The position numbers and the translations under genes are program-made. A DNA stretch of 52,364 bases from positions 1-52,364 of the IMG/VR virus record IMGVR_UViG_3300030380_005007; one strand, written 5' to 3'. The notes beneath the pieces are model-generated. The model was not told the origin of the DNA. It ran no database searches and saw only the letters and a program-made list of their open reading frames with translations. Positions 25,727-31,918 of the stretch are shown piece after piece (the stretch's first letter is position 1; each line of letters opens with the position of its first letter). This DNA comes from a virus.

Positions 25727-26300
25727 GCCAACGTTAGAACCCGTTGACGATATGCCGATTGAATATATGAACGAAGATGAAAAACATCTAACCAAACGCC
25801 AACGATTACTTGTCTGGAATGCAGTCAACGATCCTACCCTTACATTTTCAGAGGCCGCGAAGAAAGCGGGATATAAAAATCCTGTTGTTGTCGGGAGATA
25901 TATGCGTCCTGGCGGGAAGTATGCACATGTGCGTCGGGAGTATGAACGGCTGATGTCGGAGGCTAAAAAGAAATTTGAGTTGACGCATGATAAAGCTGTC
26001 GAAGATTTATATAAACTTAGAGATGACGCTTGGGGGCAAGATAACTTTACGGCTGCGATTAACGCTCAGAATTTATTGATGAAACTTGGCGGGCTCATTG
26101 TAGATCGTCGGGAAGTATTGCATGGCAAGGTTGACCAAATGAGTCGGGAAGATGTTGAGAAACGCTTGGCCCAGTTAATCGGGACTAAGGCTATTGAGAA
26201 TCAGCAGTCGGGTCGGGTAATTGAAGATAAGTCGGAATCAATTACAGTAGATGATTTACTCAAATCGGGTAGTCGGGAAAAGGTCGGGAAAAAGAAATAA
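25683..26300 (+). CDS. terS: Terminase small subunit
   Basis: The 205-residue product matches the small-terminase layout. A DNA-binding helix-turn-helix lies at about residues 38-70 (LTKRQRLLVWNAVNDPTLTF, then SEAAKKAGYKNPVVVGRYM), followed by helical oligomerisation segments (REYERLMSEAKKKFELTH) and a Lys/Asp-rich tail. It would recognise the packaging site and recruit the large subunit encoded at 34448-35908. The two genes are separated by 8 kb of accessory DNA, which is unusual. The gene is peppered with GTCGGG in different reading frames, including rare CGG arginine codons. Confidence 0.75.
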   Translation: MPAYDMRIRRSIKVEPTLEPVDDMPIEYMNEDEKHLTKRQRLLVWNAVNDPTLTFSEAAKKAGYKNPVVVGRYMRPGGKYAHVRREYERLMSEAKKKFELTHDKAVEDLYKLRDDAWGQDNFTAAINAQNLLMKLGGLIVDRREVLHGKVDQMSREDVEKRLAQLIGTKAIENQQSGRVIEDKSESITVDDLLKSGSREKVGKKK

Positions 26301-26322
26301 GCCTACTCAAAGAATAGGCTTA
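26298..26322 (-). terminator. Intrinsic terminator of the leftward accessory operon
   Basis: TAAGCCTA (26298-26305) pairs perfectly with TAGGCTTA (26315-26322), and on the minus strand the hairpin is followed by TTTCTTTTTC. The stop codon of the last leftward gene lies in the loop. It may also help end terS transcription, though no U-run follows on the plus strand. Confidence 0.7.
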
Positions 26323-26513
26323 GCAATCAATTCATCTTTTTTACGCTTATCGAAATGAGATCGAGTAATCTCACCGTTGACTTTGAAGGTGTCCAGATGA
26401 TGAATGTTCTTAGGCTTATTGATCATAATCATTAAACCGCTAACAGAATTCATTTCCTTTTCTCTCTCAAGGTCTTTCTGGCGTTGTTTTACTTTATTGT
26501 TGTATTGCGTCAT
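26307..26513 (-). CDS. Small basic hypothetical protein
   Basis: The 68-residue product has a Lys/Arg/Gln-rich start (NKVKQRQKDLEREKEMN) and a short hydrophobic centre. AAGGAG lies nine bases upstream of the ATG. It is the last gene of the leftward accessory operon 28677-26307. Function unknown. Confidence 0.6.
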   Translation of the reverse strand: MTQYNNKVKQRQKDLEREKEMNSVSGLMIMINKPKNIHHLDTFKVNGEITRSHFDKRKKDELIAKPIL

Positions 26514-26625
26514 TTTGATACTCCTTCTTTAATAATTTTAACACTTCTAAAACTTCTGCACTTTTATAGCCGTCATCACCGATAACTATATCAACGGCTT
26601 CCTTAATTAGTTCTTCGTTATACAT
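26494..26625 (-). CDS. 43-residue hypothetical protein
   Basis: This frame has AGGAG eight bases before the ATG and overlaps its neighbours by 8 and 20 bases. The product is helical and acidic at the start (YNEELIKEAVDIVIGDDGY). The strong ribosome binding site and tight packing support it; function unknown. Confidence 0.6.
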   Translation of the reverse strand: MYNEELIKEAVDIVIGDDGYKSAEVLEVLKLLKKEYQNDAIQQ

Positions 26626-26791
26626 CTTCGTTCTCCTCATATTCAATATCAGATATTTCATTATCTGTTAATTCTATATTATGTTCTTCTTGAAAAGATT
26701 GTTTAACCCATTCAATATATTCTTCTTTTGTTTCACATTCTCTCCCTATGTCAAGAATAGAATATGTTATTACGCTAGTCCAAGTTTTCAT
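26618..26791 (-). CDS. 57-residue acidic hypothetical protein
   Basis: The product is strongly acidic at its C-terminus (LTDNEISDIEYEENEDV) and has AGGAG before its ATG, in the same GAGGAGAACGAAGATG context as the preceding gene. Such acidic mini-proteins are common among phage early genes, including DNA mimics, but nothing specific supports that here. Confidence 0.6.
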   Translation of the reverse strand: MKTWTSVITYSILDIGRECETKEEYIEWVKQSFQEEHNIELTDNEISDIEYEENEDV

Positions 26792-26954
26792 CTTCGTTCT
26801 CCTCTATAAATGATTCGGTTAATATAAATCTGTTTTTCTTGGCTATCTTTTCCAAGATTGGATAACAAGCATCAAAGTATTCTTCATCATTGAATGTTGC
26901 TATCTCCTCAGCGTATGAGCCTTTAGGTGTTTCAAAGTAAACTTTAATTTTCAT
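26775..26954 (-). CDS. 59-residue hypothetical protein
   Basis: The product starts KIKVYFETPKGSYAEEIATF, a beta-hairpin-like start, and ends acidic (EENEDENLD). GGGAG lies upstream of the ATG. It overlaps the downstream gene by 17 bases and the upstream gene by 11. Function unknown. Confidence 0.6.
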   Translation of the reverse strand: MKIKVYFETPKGSYAEEIATFNDEEYFDACYPILEKIAKKNRFILTESFIEENEDENLD

Positions 26955-27114
26955 TTAGTTCTCCCATAAACTCTTTATACATATCTCCTTCTTCAGATAG
27001 ATAGACTGTTTTTTTCGTATCTTCATTTCCGCAAAAAGGACACACCTCAATAAACTTATTTTTTTCGCCGTATAAGTTATCGCACTTTAGACAATGAACA
27101 ACTCTTAATATCAT
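26944..27114 (-). CDS. Small zinc-ribbon protein
   Basis: The 56-residue product has two Cys pairs, C8-x2-C11 (HCLKCDNLY) and C25-x2-C28 (EVCPFCGNE), forming a typical zinc ribbon, then an acidic helix. GGAGGTATAAA precedes the ATG. It is coupled to the upstream gene by ATGA. A nucleic-acid or protein-binding role is likely for the fold; the partner is unknown. Confidence 0.65.
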   Translation of the reverse strand: MILRVVHCLKCDNLYGEKNKFIEVCPFCGNEDTKKTVYLSEEGDMYKEFMGELNEN

Positions 27115-27320
27115 TTTATACCTCCATTATGATTTACCCATTCAGACCAACCCATAGTAGTCTTTTGATCTTGGTCCTTAAGTTTATCTTCGAAAAAATA
27201 AACAACTGCCACACAACCTTTAGTCGCACATTCTGTAATCCTGTAATCAATCTCAGGTGGAATGTTAGATGCACCTAACATATCAGCTACTTCGTCAATC
27301 GTTATTTTATTGTTGGTCAT
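27111..27320 (-). CDS. Small hypothetical protein
   Basis: The 69-residue product begins KITIDEVADMLGASNIPPE, resembling a short helical DNA- or protein-binding start, and contains a Cys pair (ECATKGC). AAAGGAG lies upstream. No family is recognised. Confidence 0.6.
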   Translation of the reverse strand: MTNNKITIDEVADMLGASNIPPEIDYRITECATKGCVAVVYFFEDKLKDQDQKTTMGWSEWVNHNGGIK

Positions 27321-27433
27321 TTTCTATTTCTCCTTTTCATTCCTTTTTTATAAATCCTATCGGCTTGGCGTTGTAATGATTTTTCTATCTGTCTGTCTAG
27401 CCATTTTCTAAACCATTGTCTAAGTTTTCCCAT
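27317..27433 (-). CDS. 38-residue basic peptide
   Basis: The frame starts in the stop of the upstream gene (TAATG) and ends in an ATGA overlap. The product is very basic and aromatic (KLRQWFRKWLDRQIEK, then MKRRNRK), like an amphipathic cationic helix. RNA or membrane binding is possible; no family is recognised. Confidence 0.5.
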   Translation of the reverse strand: MGKLRQWFRKWLDRQIEKSLQRQADRIYKKGMKRRNRK

Positions 27434-27621
27434 TATTCGCACCAATCCCTGTCGTACACCTCAACCGCATAATCGTTCCAATTAGATCGATCAGGTAATT
27501 GTTTTTTCATAATTTGTTGTTGGTTATCGTAAAACTTTTCTTTAGCGTCTTCGTAATCTTCAGCATTATCAATTTCAACTTCGTAATAAAACTTCTCAAC
27601 AATATGTAATTTCATTTTCAT
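27433..27621 (-). CDS. 62-residue acidic hypothetical protein
   Basis: The product has a strand-like start (KLHIVEKFYYEVEI) followed by acidic and Trp-rich sequence (DNAEDYEDAKEKFYD, DRDWCE). It overlaps the upstream gene by ATGA. An alternative ATG lies two codons downstream. Function unknown. Confidence 0.6.
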   Translation of the reverse strand: MKMKLHIVEKFYYEVEIDNAEDYEDAKEKFYDNQQQIMKKQLPDRSNWNDYAVEVYDRDWCE

Positions 27622-27941
27622 TTTGATACCCCGTTTTCATCCATAAGCATAAAATCTACTTCAACCTCTGCATTACAAGTAGCACTATCTCCCATACAGT
27701 AAAAATCTTGTTCTAATATTTCCCCCGTATGATCTAGGATTTCGTATCCGCCTTCGCCTCTCTCATCACCTACAAGATGGTCATAGCCGTCCTCACTTCG
27801 CATAGCCTTAATCCACCTATCGCAAGGTTTTTGTTCAAACTCTCTAATGAAGTATCCCTTGTATTCATACTCTCGTAAGAGAATTGTTCCCTCTAGGTAA
27901 TCATTTTGGTTAAATTCAAATTTAGATATTTGTTTATTCAT
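27618..27941 (-). CDS. Hypothetical early protein
   Basis: The 107-residue product is acidic, with several Cys in its second half (DFYCMGDSATCNAEVEVDF). GGAGATAAAAA precedes the ATG. It appears soluble. No family is recognised. Confidence 0.6.
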   Translation of the reverse strand: MNKQISKFEFNQNDYLEGTILLREYEYKGYFIREFEQKPCDRWIKAMRSEDGYDHLVGDERGEGGYEILDHTGEILEQDFYCMGDSATCNAEVEVDFMLMDENGVSK

Positions 27942-27944
27942 TTT

Positions 27945-28247
27945 TTATCTCCAATTAATATTTTCCAATTCGTAATCAACTATCTCTGAATCTTCTAATC
28001 CTTCATCAAAAGACATACCTATAATTGATTGCTCGTCTTTGATCTCGTCCATTTCAATAGTGAAACCAACTGAATTATCAAAATCTAACATTCCTTCATA
28101 ATTACCCTCATTACTTTCAAAATCCCAAGAGTTAAATAGATCAGCAAAATGATCATTGCCCAACCATAGGTATTTGTAATTACTTCCGTTTTTTAATTCA
28201 GCATAAATTATTCTTGATTGTTGAATTGTTGCTAATTCATTACTCAT
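27945..28247 (-). CDS. Acidic hypothetical protein
   Basis: The 100-residue product is strongly acidic (DFESNEGNYEGMLDFDNSVG, then DEGLEDSEIVDYELE). GGGAG lies eight bases upstream, and the gene overlaps its upstream neighbour by 8 bases. Its charge is compatible with a DNA-mimic or decoy role, but nothing specific shows it. Confidence 0.6.
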   Translation of the reverse strand: MSNELATIQQSRIIYAELKNGSNYKYLWLGNDHFADLFNSWDFESNEGNYEGMLDFDNSVGFTIEMDEIKDEQSIIGMSFDEGLEDSEIVDYELENINWR

Positions 28248-28677
28248 TATTTTCTCCCATATTCTTAAATTGAATTTCTACATCATCACCATATGTTTGT
28301 TGATGGTCATATAACTGTTTGGATAACTGATAAATAATTTGATGAAGTTCGTATCTATCTTTCCACCTTTTGCGCTGAAAGATTTCTTTTTCTACAACAC
28401 TTTCCTTTTCTTGGAAATAGATAGCAACCCATTCAGCATGTTCAAGTCGGATACCATAGGCGTTGCCGTGTTCTTTTCTGCTACCTCTACCTCTGTTTCT
28501 AAATTGATAGCGGTCTTTGTTTAGACACTTAGATAGATACTCTAGTAGTTCTCTGCCATTAGTAATTGGTTTTTCCAGATCGCCTAACGGAATACTAGCC
28601 AATTGTCGGGGCGGTACTGATTCATCTTTTTTAAAAAAGGTGGCTAAGTTCCCGTAATCAAGATATTTGTTTTTCAT
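28240..28677 (-). CDS. Hypothetical protein, first main gene of the leftward accessory operon
   Basis: The 145-residue product has an Arg/Gly-rich centre (DRYQFRNRGRGSRKEHGNAY) and helical flanks (VEKEIFQRKRWKDRYELHQI). TAGGAG precedes its ATG, and a long structured leader lies upstream. It is the largest protein of this operon. No family is recognised. Confidence 0.6.
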   Translation of the reverse strand: MKNKYLDYGNLATFFKKDESVPPRQLASIPLGDLEKPITNGRELLEYLSKCLNKDRYQFRNRGRGSRKEHGNAYGIRLEHAEWVAIYFQEKESVVEKEIFQRKRWKDRYELHQIIYQLSKQLYDHQQTYGDDVEIQFKNMGENNE

Positions 28678-28697
28678 TTTTTATCTCCTATAAAAAT

Positions 28698-28733
28698 GGT
28701 AGTTTTTTTAAGCAGGTCTACCAACTACTGCCT
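28698..28733 (-). promoter_or_regulatory. A-rich H-type pseudoknot just upstream of the 28677 start
   Basis: Read on the minus strand, AGGCAG (28733-28728) pairs with CTGCTT (28715-28710, one G-U), the loop GGTAG (28722-28718) pairs with CTACC (28702-28698), and a run of seven A bases (28709-28703) joins them. The AGGAG ribosome binding site starts nine bases after the knot. The layout recalls small translational riboswitches, but no ligand class is identified. Part of it overlaps a small reading frame. Confidence 0.4.
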
Positions 28734-28804
28734 ATCTCGGAATTATACTCTTGCTCTAGGCTCTCAAGAGTTTTGTAGTTAGTGCATGGTGGTTTAGTTC
28801 TCAT
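28718..28804 (-). CDS. 28-residue leader peptide candidate
   Basis: The frame has AAGGAT nine bases before its ATG and a protein-like composition (TNYKTLESLEQEYNSE). Its stop codon lies inside the pseudoknot upstream of the 28677 gene, so its translation could affect that fold. It may be a leader peptide or a chance frame. Confidence 0.4.
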   Translation of the reverse strand: MRTKPPCTNYKTLESLEQEYNSEIGSSW

Positions 28805-28880
28805 TTACTTTTATCCTTAACCTCTTCAAGCCAACCGAATTGATACAGAAAGGTTTTTATAAAGGCTCACTCCTAACTAC

Positions 28881-29002
28881 TATGTATGTGGGCGATTGGA
28901 TTAGTTAGTCGGGATACAGTCGGGACAAAAATTGTCGGGACTGTGGTCGGACTAAGATAGTTAGTAATCGCTAATTTACCTATCAATCCTCGCACATACA
29001 TA
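28881..29002. other. Five-tier nested inverted repeat (122 bases)
   Basis: Nested perfect arms are TATGTATGTG/CACATACATA (28881-28890/28993-29002), GCGATT/AATCGC (28892-28897/28966-28971), TTAGTC/GACTAA (28905-28910/28950-28955), CAGTC/GACTG (28917-28921/28939-28943) and GACAA/TTGTC (28924-28928/28932-28936), with a 3-base loop. The inner arms are separated by symmetric GG internal loops and contain three GTCGGGA repeats. It starts close to the predicted leftward transcription start, so it may form the 5' end of the accessory-operon RNA, or a DNA cruciform. Confidence 0.75.
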
Positions 29003-29007
29003 TACCC

Positions 29008-29036
29008 ATCTTGGAGACAGATTGTAGAAATGTCAA
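29008..29036 (-). promoter_or_regulatory. Candidate leftward promoter of the accessory operon
   Basis: A consensus -35 TTGACA (29036-29031, minus strand), a 17-base spacer and a weak -10 CAAGAT (29013-29008) face left. The predicted start near 29001 coincides with the outer arm of the nested hairpin. The spacer contains an operator-like half-palindrome. The leader would be about 320 bases. Confidence 0.45.
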
Positions 29037-29085
29037 TACTTAATATGAAAATAATTGAATTAAAAATAAATGATACAAATTGTAG
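29017..29085. promoter_or_regulatory. Operator-like repeats of the TACAAATTGTAG type
   Basis: TACAAATTGTA (29074-29084) is a perfect palindrome around one base, followed by GAAAT. A related copy, ACAGATTGTAGAAAT, begins at 29017. A third site, CTACAATTTGTAG, is at 31203-31215. All overlap promoter candidates, so they look like binding sites of one dimeric repressor, possibly the HTH protein at 18193-18522. Confidence 0.5.
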
Positions 29086-29110
29086 AAATACGTATTGAGA
29101 TAGGTATAAT
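29080..29110 (+). promoter_or_regulatory. Candidate rightward promoter with overlapping operator
   Basis: A perfect -10 TATAAT (29105-29110) lies 19 bases after TTGTAG (29080-29085). The -35 overlaps the operator-like palindrome, which would allow repression. The gene at 29140 follows. Confidence 0.5.
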
Positions 29111-29139
29111 AGAAGGATAACAAAATGGAGATATAGAAA

Positions 29140-29442
29140 ATGAATGAATATTTAAATATGTACCGTTTAGGCAAGTTTGCAGAAACGAAAAAAAATGCTG
29201 AGGGTAAAAGAGTCGCATTACATGACGGCACTTACTACGGACTACAAGGGACAGTAGCAGTCGTTGATTATGAGACTGGTTATAGAGCCTTAAAAAAAGA
29301 TTTCAGCAATGAATATATTGATTTAACTCAATCAGAAATTGATTCTTGGAATGAAGGTCAAGGATTAAATAAAGAAGATGTAAGATCAATTGTTGCTTAC
29401 AGCTTTACGGGTGGAATTAGGTTGCAAAATGATATTAATTAA
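29140..29442 (+). CDS. Hypothetical early protein
   Basis: The 100-residue product contains ALHDGTYYGLQGTVAVVDYE, a beta-rich stretch, and a more acidic second half. It is the first gene of a three-gene rightward unit ending at a strong terminator (30018-30044). A second ATG lies four bases downstream but out of frame. No family is recognised. Confidence 0.6.
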   Translation: MNEYLNMYRLGKFAETKKNAEGKRVALHDGTYYGLQGTVAVVDYETGYRALKKDFSNEYIDLTQSEIDSWNEGQGLNKEDVRSIVAYSFTGGIRLQNDIN

Positions 29443-29683
29443 TTACGGAATTCAAGACGGTGAGAATGAATATACAGAATGGGATTGCGATATTAATTTC
29501 TCTAAAGCTGATTATGACAATGGCAAGGTAAAAGATTTTGATCTTTTACAAGATATGTATTCAGTAGATGAAGATGACTTTGACGGCAACAACGCATATT
29601 GGGATAGCGATAGATTGGTATATGTTGAAAGTGTCCAAGATATTGATCAAGAAACGCTAGATATTTTAAGGAGATATGTATGA
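29429..29683 (+). CDS. Acidic hypothetical protein
   Basis: I use the ATG at 29429, which overlaps the end of the previous gene; an upstream ATG at 29390 would bury 13 extra codons in that gene. The 84-residue product is very acidic (YSVDEDDFDGNNAYWDSDR). Function unknown. Confidence 0.6.
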   Translation: MILINYGIQDGENEYTEWDCDINFSKADYDNGKVKDFDLLQDMYSVDEDDFDGNNAYWDSDRLVYVESVQDIDQETLDILRRYV

Positions 29684-29997
29684 TAAGCACAATGACAAAA
29701 AGCGATTTTAAAAATTGGTTTAGATCAAGTTCATACAAAAATAATTTTTCTTACATGGGGTTAGATGCTTTGTTTGATTACCTAGAAGAATTAGAGGACG
29801 ATACAGGTGTCAAAATAGAATTTGATCCTATTGCTATTTGTTGCGATTTTGTAGAGTACGATAGCCTAGAAGAAATTACAGAAATGTATGACTCAATAGA
29901 AACGCTTGAAGATTTGGAAATGGAAACAACTGTTATTCGAATATATGAGTATGACGGCAAAACGGAAACAGGGGGTTATATTATTAGAGATTTTTAA
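29680..29997 (+). CDS. Conserved-type acidic phage protein
   Basis: The 105-residue product contains FSYMGLDALFDYLEELEDDT followed by IEFDPIAICCDFVEYDSLEE. I recognise this pattern from many phage and mobile-element proteins of unknown function. The start is supported by AAGGAG six bases upstream and an ATGA overlap. It is the last gene before a strong terminator. Confidence 0.65.
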   Translation: MISTMTKSDFKNWFRSSSYKNNFSYMGLDALFDYLEELEDDTGVKIEFDPIAICCDFVEYDSLEEITEMYDSIETLEDLEMETTVIRIYEYDGKTETGGYIIRDF

Positions 29998-30017
29998 CTG
30001 TATCTCCGTTGCAGTTA

Positions 30018-30044
30018 GGGGCTACTTAGGTAGCCCTTTTTTTT
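30018..30044 (+). terminator. Intrinsic terminator
   Basis: GGGCTAC (30019-30025) pairs with GTAGCCC (30030-30036) around a TTAG loop, followed by eight T. It ends the 29140-29997 unit. Confidence 0.9.
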
Positions 30045-30141
30045 ACCTACTGTCCCCAACAAAATTATATAGACTTCTTTAATAGGGCAATTAATAGCAT
30101 TTCCCTTGTTGATCGGCTTTCCCTTTTAAAAATTTGAGGGT

Positions 30142-30191
30142 GTCGGGTGTCGGGATTGTCGGGGTCGGGATTAGAATTAGTCGGGTCGGGA
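30142..30191 (+). repeat. Cluster of six GTCGGG repeats with G-quadruplex potential
   Basis: GTCGGG begins at 30142, 30149, 30158, 30164, 30180 and 30185, all on the plus strand. Four G-runs at 30145-30169 with loops of 4, 6 and 2 bases meet the usual quadruplex rule. It follows a terminator and precedes an AT-rich repeat. The wider gene-free stretch 30045-30364 also holds the AT repeat, two GATC sites, the palindrome GCGGGCCCGC near 30271 and a promoter. Confidence 0.85.
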
Positions 30192-30200
30192 TTTTGTTTA

Positions 30201-30248
30201 GATATATATAGATATAGATATAGATATAGATAAAAAAATATATATATG
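30201..30248. repeat. GATATA tandem repeat and AT-rich tract
   Basis: Short tandem units GATATA (30201-30232) run into an A/T-only tract up to about 30248. It directly follows the GTCGGG cluster, as the TA tract does at 31012. Confidence 0.8.
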
Positions 30249-30306
30249 TAGTCGTTGGATCGAAAAAACGGCGGGCCCGCTGGATCGTCCGGGCTGCTAA
30301 TTAAAT

Positions 30307-30334
30307 TTGATATGTAGGATACAAAGAGTATAAT
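30307..30334 (+). promoter_or_regulatory. Strong sigma70-type promoter candidate
   Basis: TTGATA (30307-30312), a 16-base spacer and a perfect TATAAT (30329-30334) precede a GGAGAA ribosome binding site (30351) and the ATG at 30365. This single-gene unit ends at the terminator at 30922. Confidence 0.65.
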
Positions 30335-30364
30335 AAGCTTATAACTTAACGGAGAAATTAAATT

Positions 30365-30901
30365 ATGAATGACATATATATAGAAAATATAAACCTTAAA
30401 AACTCAAGGAAACACTTTCCGCGAACAACCAAAAATTATTATTGGCATTTCGTAGACGGTTTAAAATTGGTTTTTAGTTACAGAACTTTAATTGCAATTG
30501 ATCGGCTTGTTTCGGTTAACAATTGGAGCCGAACAACCGCGCGGCATTTGTTCTGGTATAGCGGCAGCGATAAAGATCACCCGCGCGTTAATGATTTCAA
30601 CGAACAAGCGCGAGAGATTTTAAAGGATGCCGGGCTGTTAGAAGAGCGCAACCCGCTTAAATCAATTGCGGCTATCTCTTCAATATTTTCGCTGATGTCC
30701 AATGAAGAGGATGAAGGATCTATAAGAAGGTCAAATAATCAGCGTAAAAGGTTTTACGAAACACATCCAGGAATAACATTTCCAGATGATTGGGACAGCC
30801 TAACAACCGCCGACCAAAAAAAGCGGTTAGATATGTGCGACCTAGCGGGACTGGAGAAAAGTAACGATATTGTAAATAGTCCCACATCTAAAACCGCTTA
30901 A
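30365..30901 (+). CDS. Hypothetical protein in a single-gene unit
   Basis: The 178-residue product has an aromatic, basic N-terminal half (KNYYWHFVDGLKLVFSYRTL, then NNWSRTTARHLFWYSG), possibly nucleic-acid binding, and a C-terminal motif FPDDWDSLTTADQKKRLDMC. It has its own promoter and terminator. Its GC content and use of GCG/CGG codons are higher than in the structural genes, suggesting a different origin. No family is recognised. Confidence 0.65.
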   Translation: MNDIYIENINLKNSRKHFPRTTKNYYWHFVDGLKLVFSYRTLIAIDRLVSVNNWSRTTARHLFWYSGSDKDHPRVNDFNEQAREILKDAGLLEERNPLKSIAAISSIFSLMSNEEDEGSIRRSNNQRKRFYETHPGITFPDDWDSLTTADQKKRLDMCDLAGLEKSNDIVNSPTSKTA

Positions 30902-30921
30902 TCTCTCTATCTCCGAGAGTG

Positions 30922-30946
30922 CCCCCGCTAGTCGGGGGTTTTTTTT
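30922..30946 (+). terminator. Intrinsic terminator
   Basis: CCCCCG (30922-30927) pairs with CGGGGG (30933-30938), followed by eight T. The 3' arm includes a GTCGGG motif. Confidence 0.9.
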
Positions 30947-30950
30947 GTCT

Positions 30951-30976
30951 GTCGGGTGTCGGGGTCGGGGGTCGGG
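30951..30976 (+). repeat. Cluster of four GTCGGG repeats with G-quadruplex potential
   Basis: GTCGGG starts at 30951, 30958, 30964 and 30971, again all on the plus strand and just downstream of a terminator. Four G-runs with loops of 4, 2 and 2 bases (30954-30976) meet the quadruplex rule. The gene-free stretch 30947-31295 also contains a TA tract, phased GATC sites, an operator-like palindrome with a promoter, and a hairpin before the next gene. Confidence 0.85.
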
Positions 30977-31011
30977 TTTTTTTATATATAGTTAGTAAAA
31001 ATTAATTATAA

Positions 31012-31106
<95 letters not shown>

Positions 31107-31201
31107 CACCGCAAGGTCATATATAACTATTGCTTATAATGTCCTTCCCGGTAATATCATTTATATGAATGTTCGCAGCTGAGCAAAAAGACCCCCTAAT
31201 T

Positions 31202-31231
31202 TCTACAATTTGTAGCAAGATCGATTATAAT
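31202..31231 (+). promoter_or_regulatory. Operator-overlapped promoter candidate for the 31296 operon
   Basis: CTACAATTTGTAG (31203-31215) is a perfect palindrome with 6-base arms. It overlaps a -35-like TCTACA (31202-31207), 18 bases before a perfect TATAAT (31226-31231). The palindrome is the same type as at 29074-29084. Another TATAAT without a good -35 lies at 31135-31140. Confidence 0.5.
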
Positions 31232-31264
31232 AAAACCACTGGCGCCAAAAGGCGGCAGCATTTA

Positions 31265-31281
31265 CGGGGGCAGAGCCCCCG
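31265..31281 (+). promoter_or_regulatory. GC-only hairpin abutting the ribosome binding site
   Basis: CGGGGGC pairs perfectly with GCCCCCG around an AGA loop. The next bases are AGGAG and then the ATG at 31296, so the stem touches the ribosome binding site. With no U-run it is not a terminator; translational control or 5' mRNA stabilisation is more likely. Confidence 0.6.
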
Positions 31282-31295
31282 AGGAGATAGAAAGT

Positions 31296-31631
31296 ATGCT
31301 AGAAGTAGACTTTAGAGATTGCTCGGAAGAGTGCAAAGAAAAGCTGAATAAGTTCCAGTTCTATATTGGTTCTTACATGATGGCGATTGGTATCGGTGAG
31401 ATCACCGAGAAAAATGTAAATGAAGTATATGCAAGATTGCTGATCCTTCACACATCATCTGATGTTCATTTAGAAGGTGAGCCTTGGATGACTTACGATA
31501 TGGTTAAGCTACTCATTGGCGCCAAGTTCAATGTGGCTTATGAGAAAGCATCCGTATGGTCAACAAGAATGTATAAATGCGTTCTTAGAGAAGTCGAGAG
31601 AAATCTTGATAAACAGAAAGAGGTGGCTTAA
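31296..31631 (+). CDS. Hypothetical protein, first of a four-gene cassette
   Basis: The 111-residue product is helical with several Cys and Met (DFRDCSEECKEKLNKFQFYI). GAGGAG lies upstream and the stop overlaps the next ATG (TAATG). Base composition is noticeably richer in GC and GATC than in the structural operon. No family is recognised. Confidence 0.65.
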   Translation: MLEVDFRDCSEECKEKLNKFQFYIGSYMMAIGIGEITEKNVNEVYARLLILHTSSDVHLEGEPWMTYDMVKLLIGAKFNVAYEKASVWSTRMYKCVLREVERNLDKQKEVA

Positions 31632-31918
31632 TGAAAGATCTAATCCTTAGATGGCTTGGTCTTGATCAGACTGTAGCTACTGACGAGCAAGTCGAGAAAG
31701 TGGTTGAGAGAGTAGTCGAAAGACTACTCGCTCAAAACTACGACTTCGACGGTTTCACTTCTAGAGTCGAAGACCTAGAAGGACTGGTAGAAGATATCGA
31801 GCGATACGTTGAGGATCACTCTGTAGGACTTGAGACGCTTGAGGAAAGAGTAGATGACATCTACTCACCTGATGGGTTCGAGCTCACTTTAACCGCAAAG
31901 ACTCAAGAGGTGGCGTAA
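31631..31918 (+). CDS. Acidic coiled-coil protein
   Basis: The 95-residue product has heptad-like Val/Leu/Glu patterns (QVEKVVERVVERLLAQ, then VEDLEGLVEDIERYVED), indicating a coiled coil between residues 20 and 80. It is coupled to both neighbours by TAATG overlaps. Oligomerisation is likely; function unknown. Confidence 0.65.
   Translation: MKDLILRWLGLDQTVATDEQVEKVVERVVERLLAQNYDFDGFTSRVEDLEGLVEDIERYVEDHSVGLETLEERVDDIYSPDGFELTLTAKTQEVA

Noticed and set aside
28698-28733. preQ1 riboswitch
   Set aside because: Only the architecture (short stem, pseudoknot, A-rich connector) is similar; the conserved loop residues of preQ1-I are not matched and no queuosine gene is nearby.
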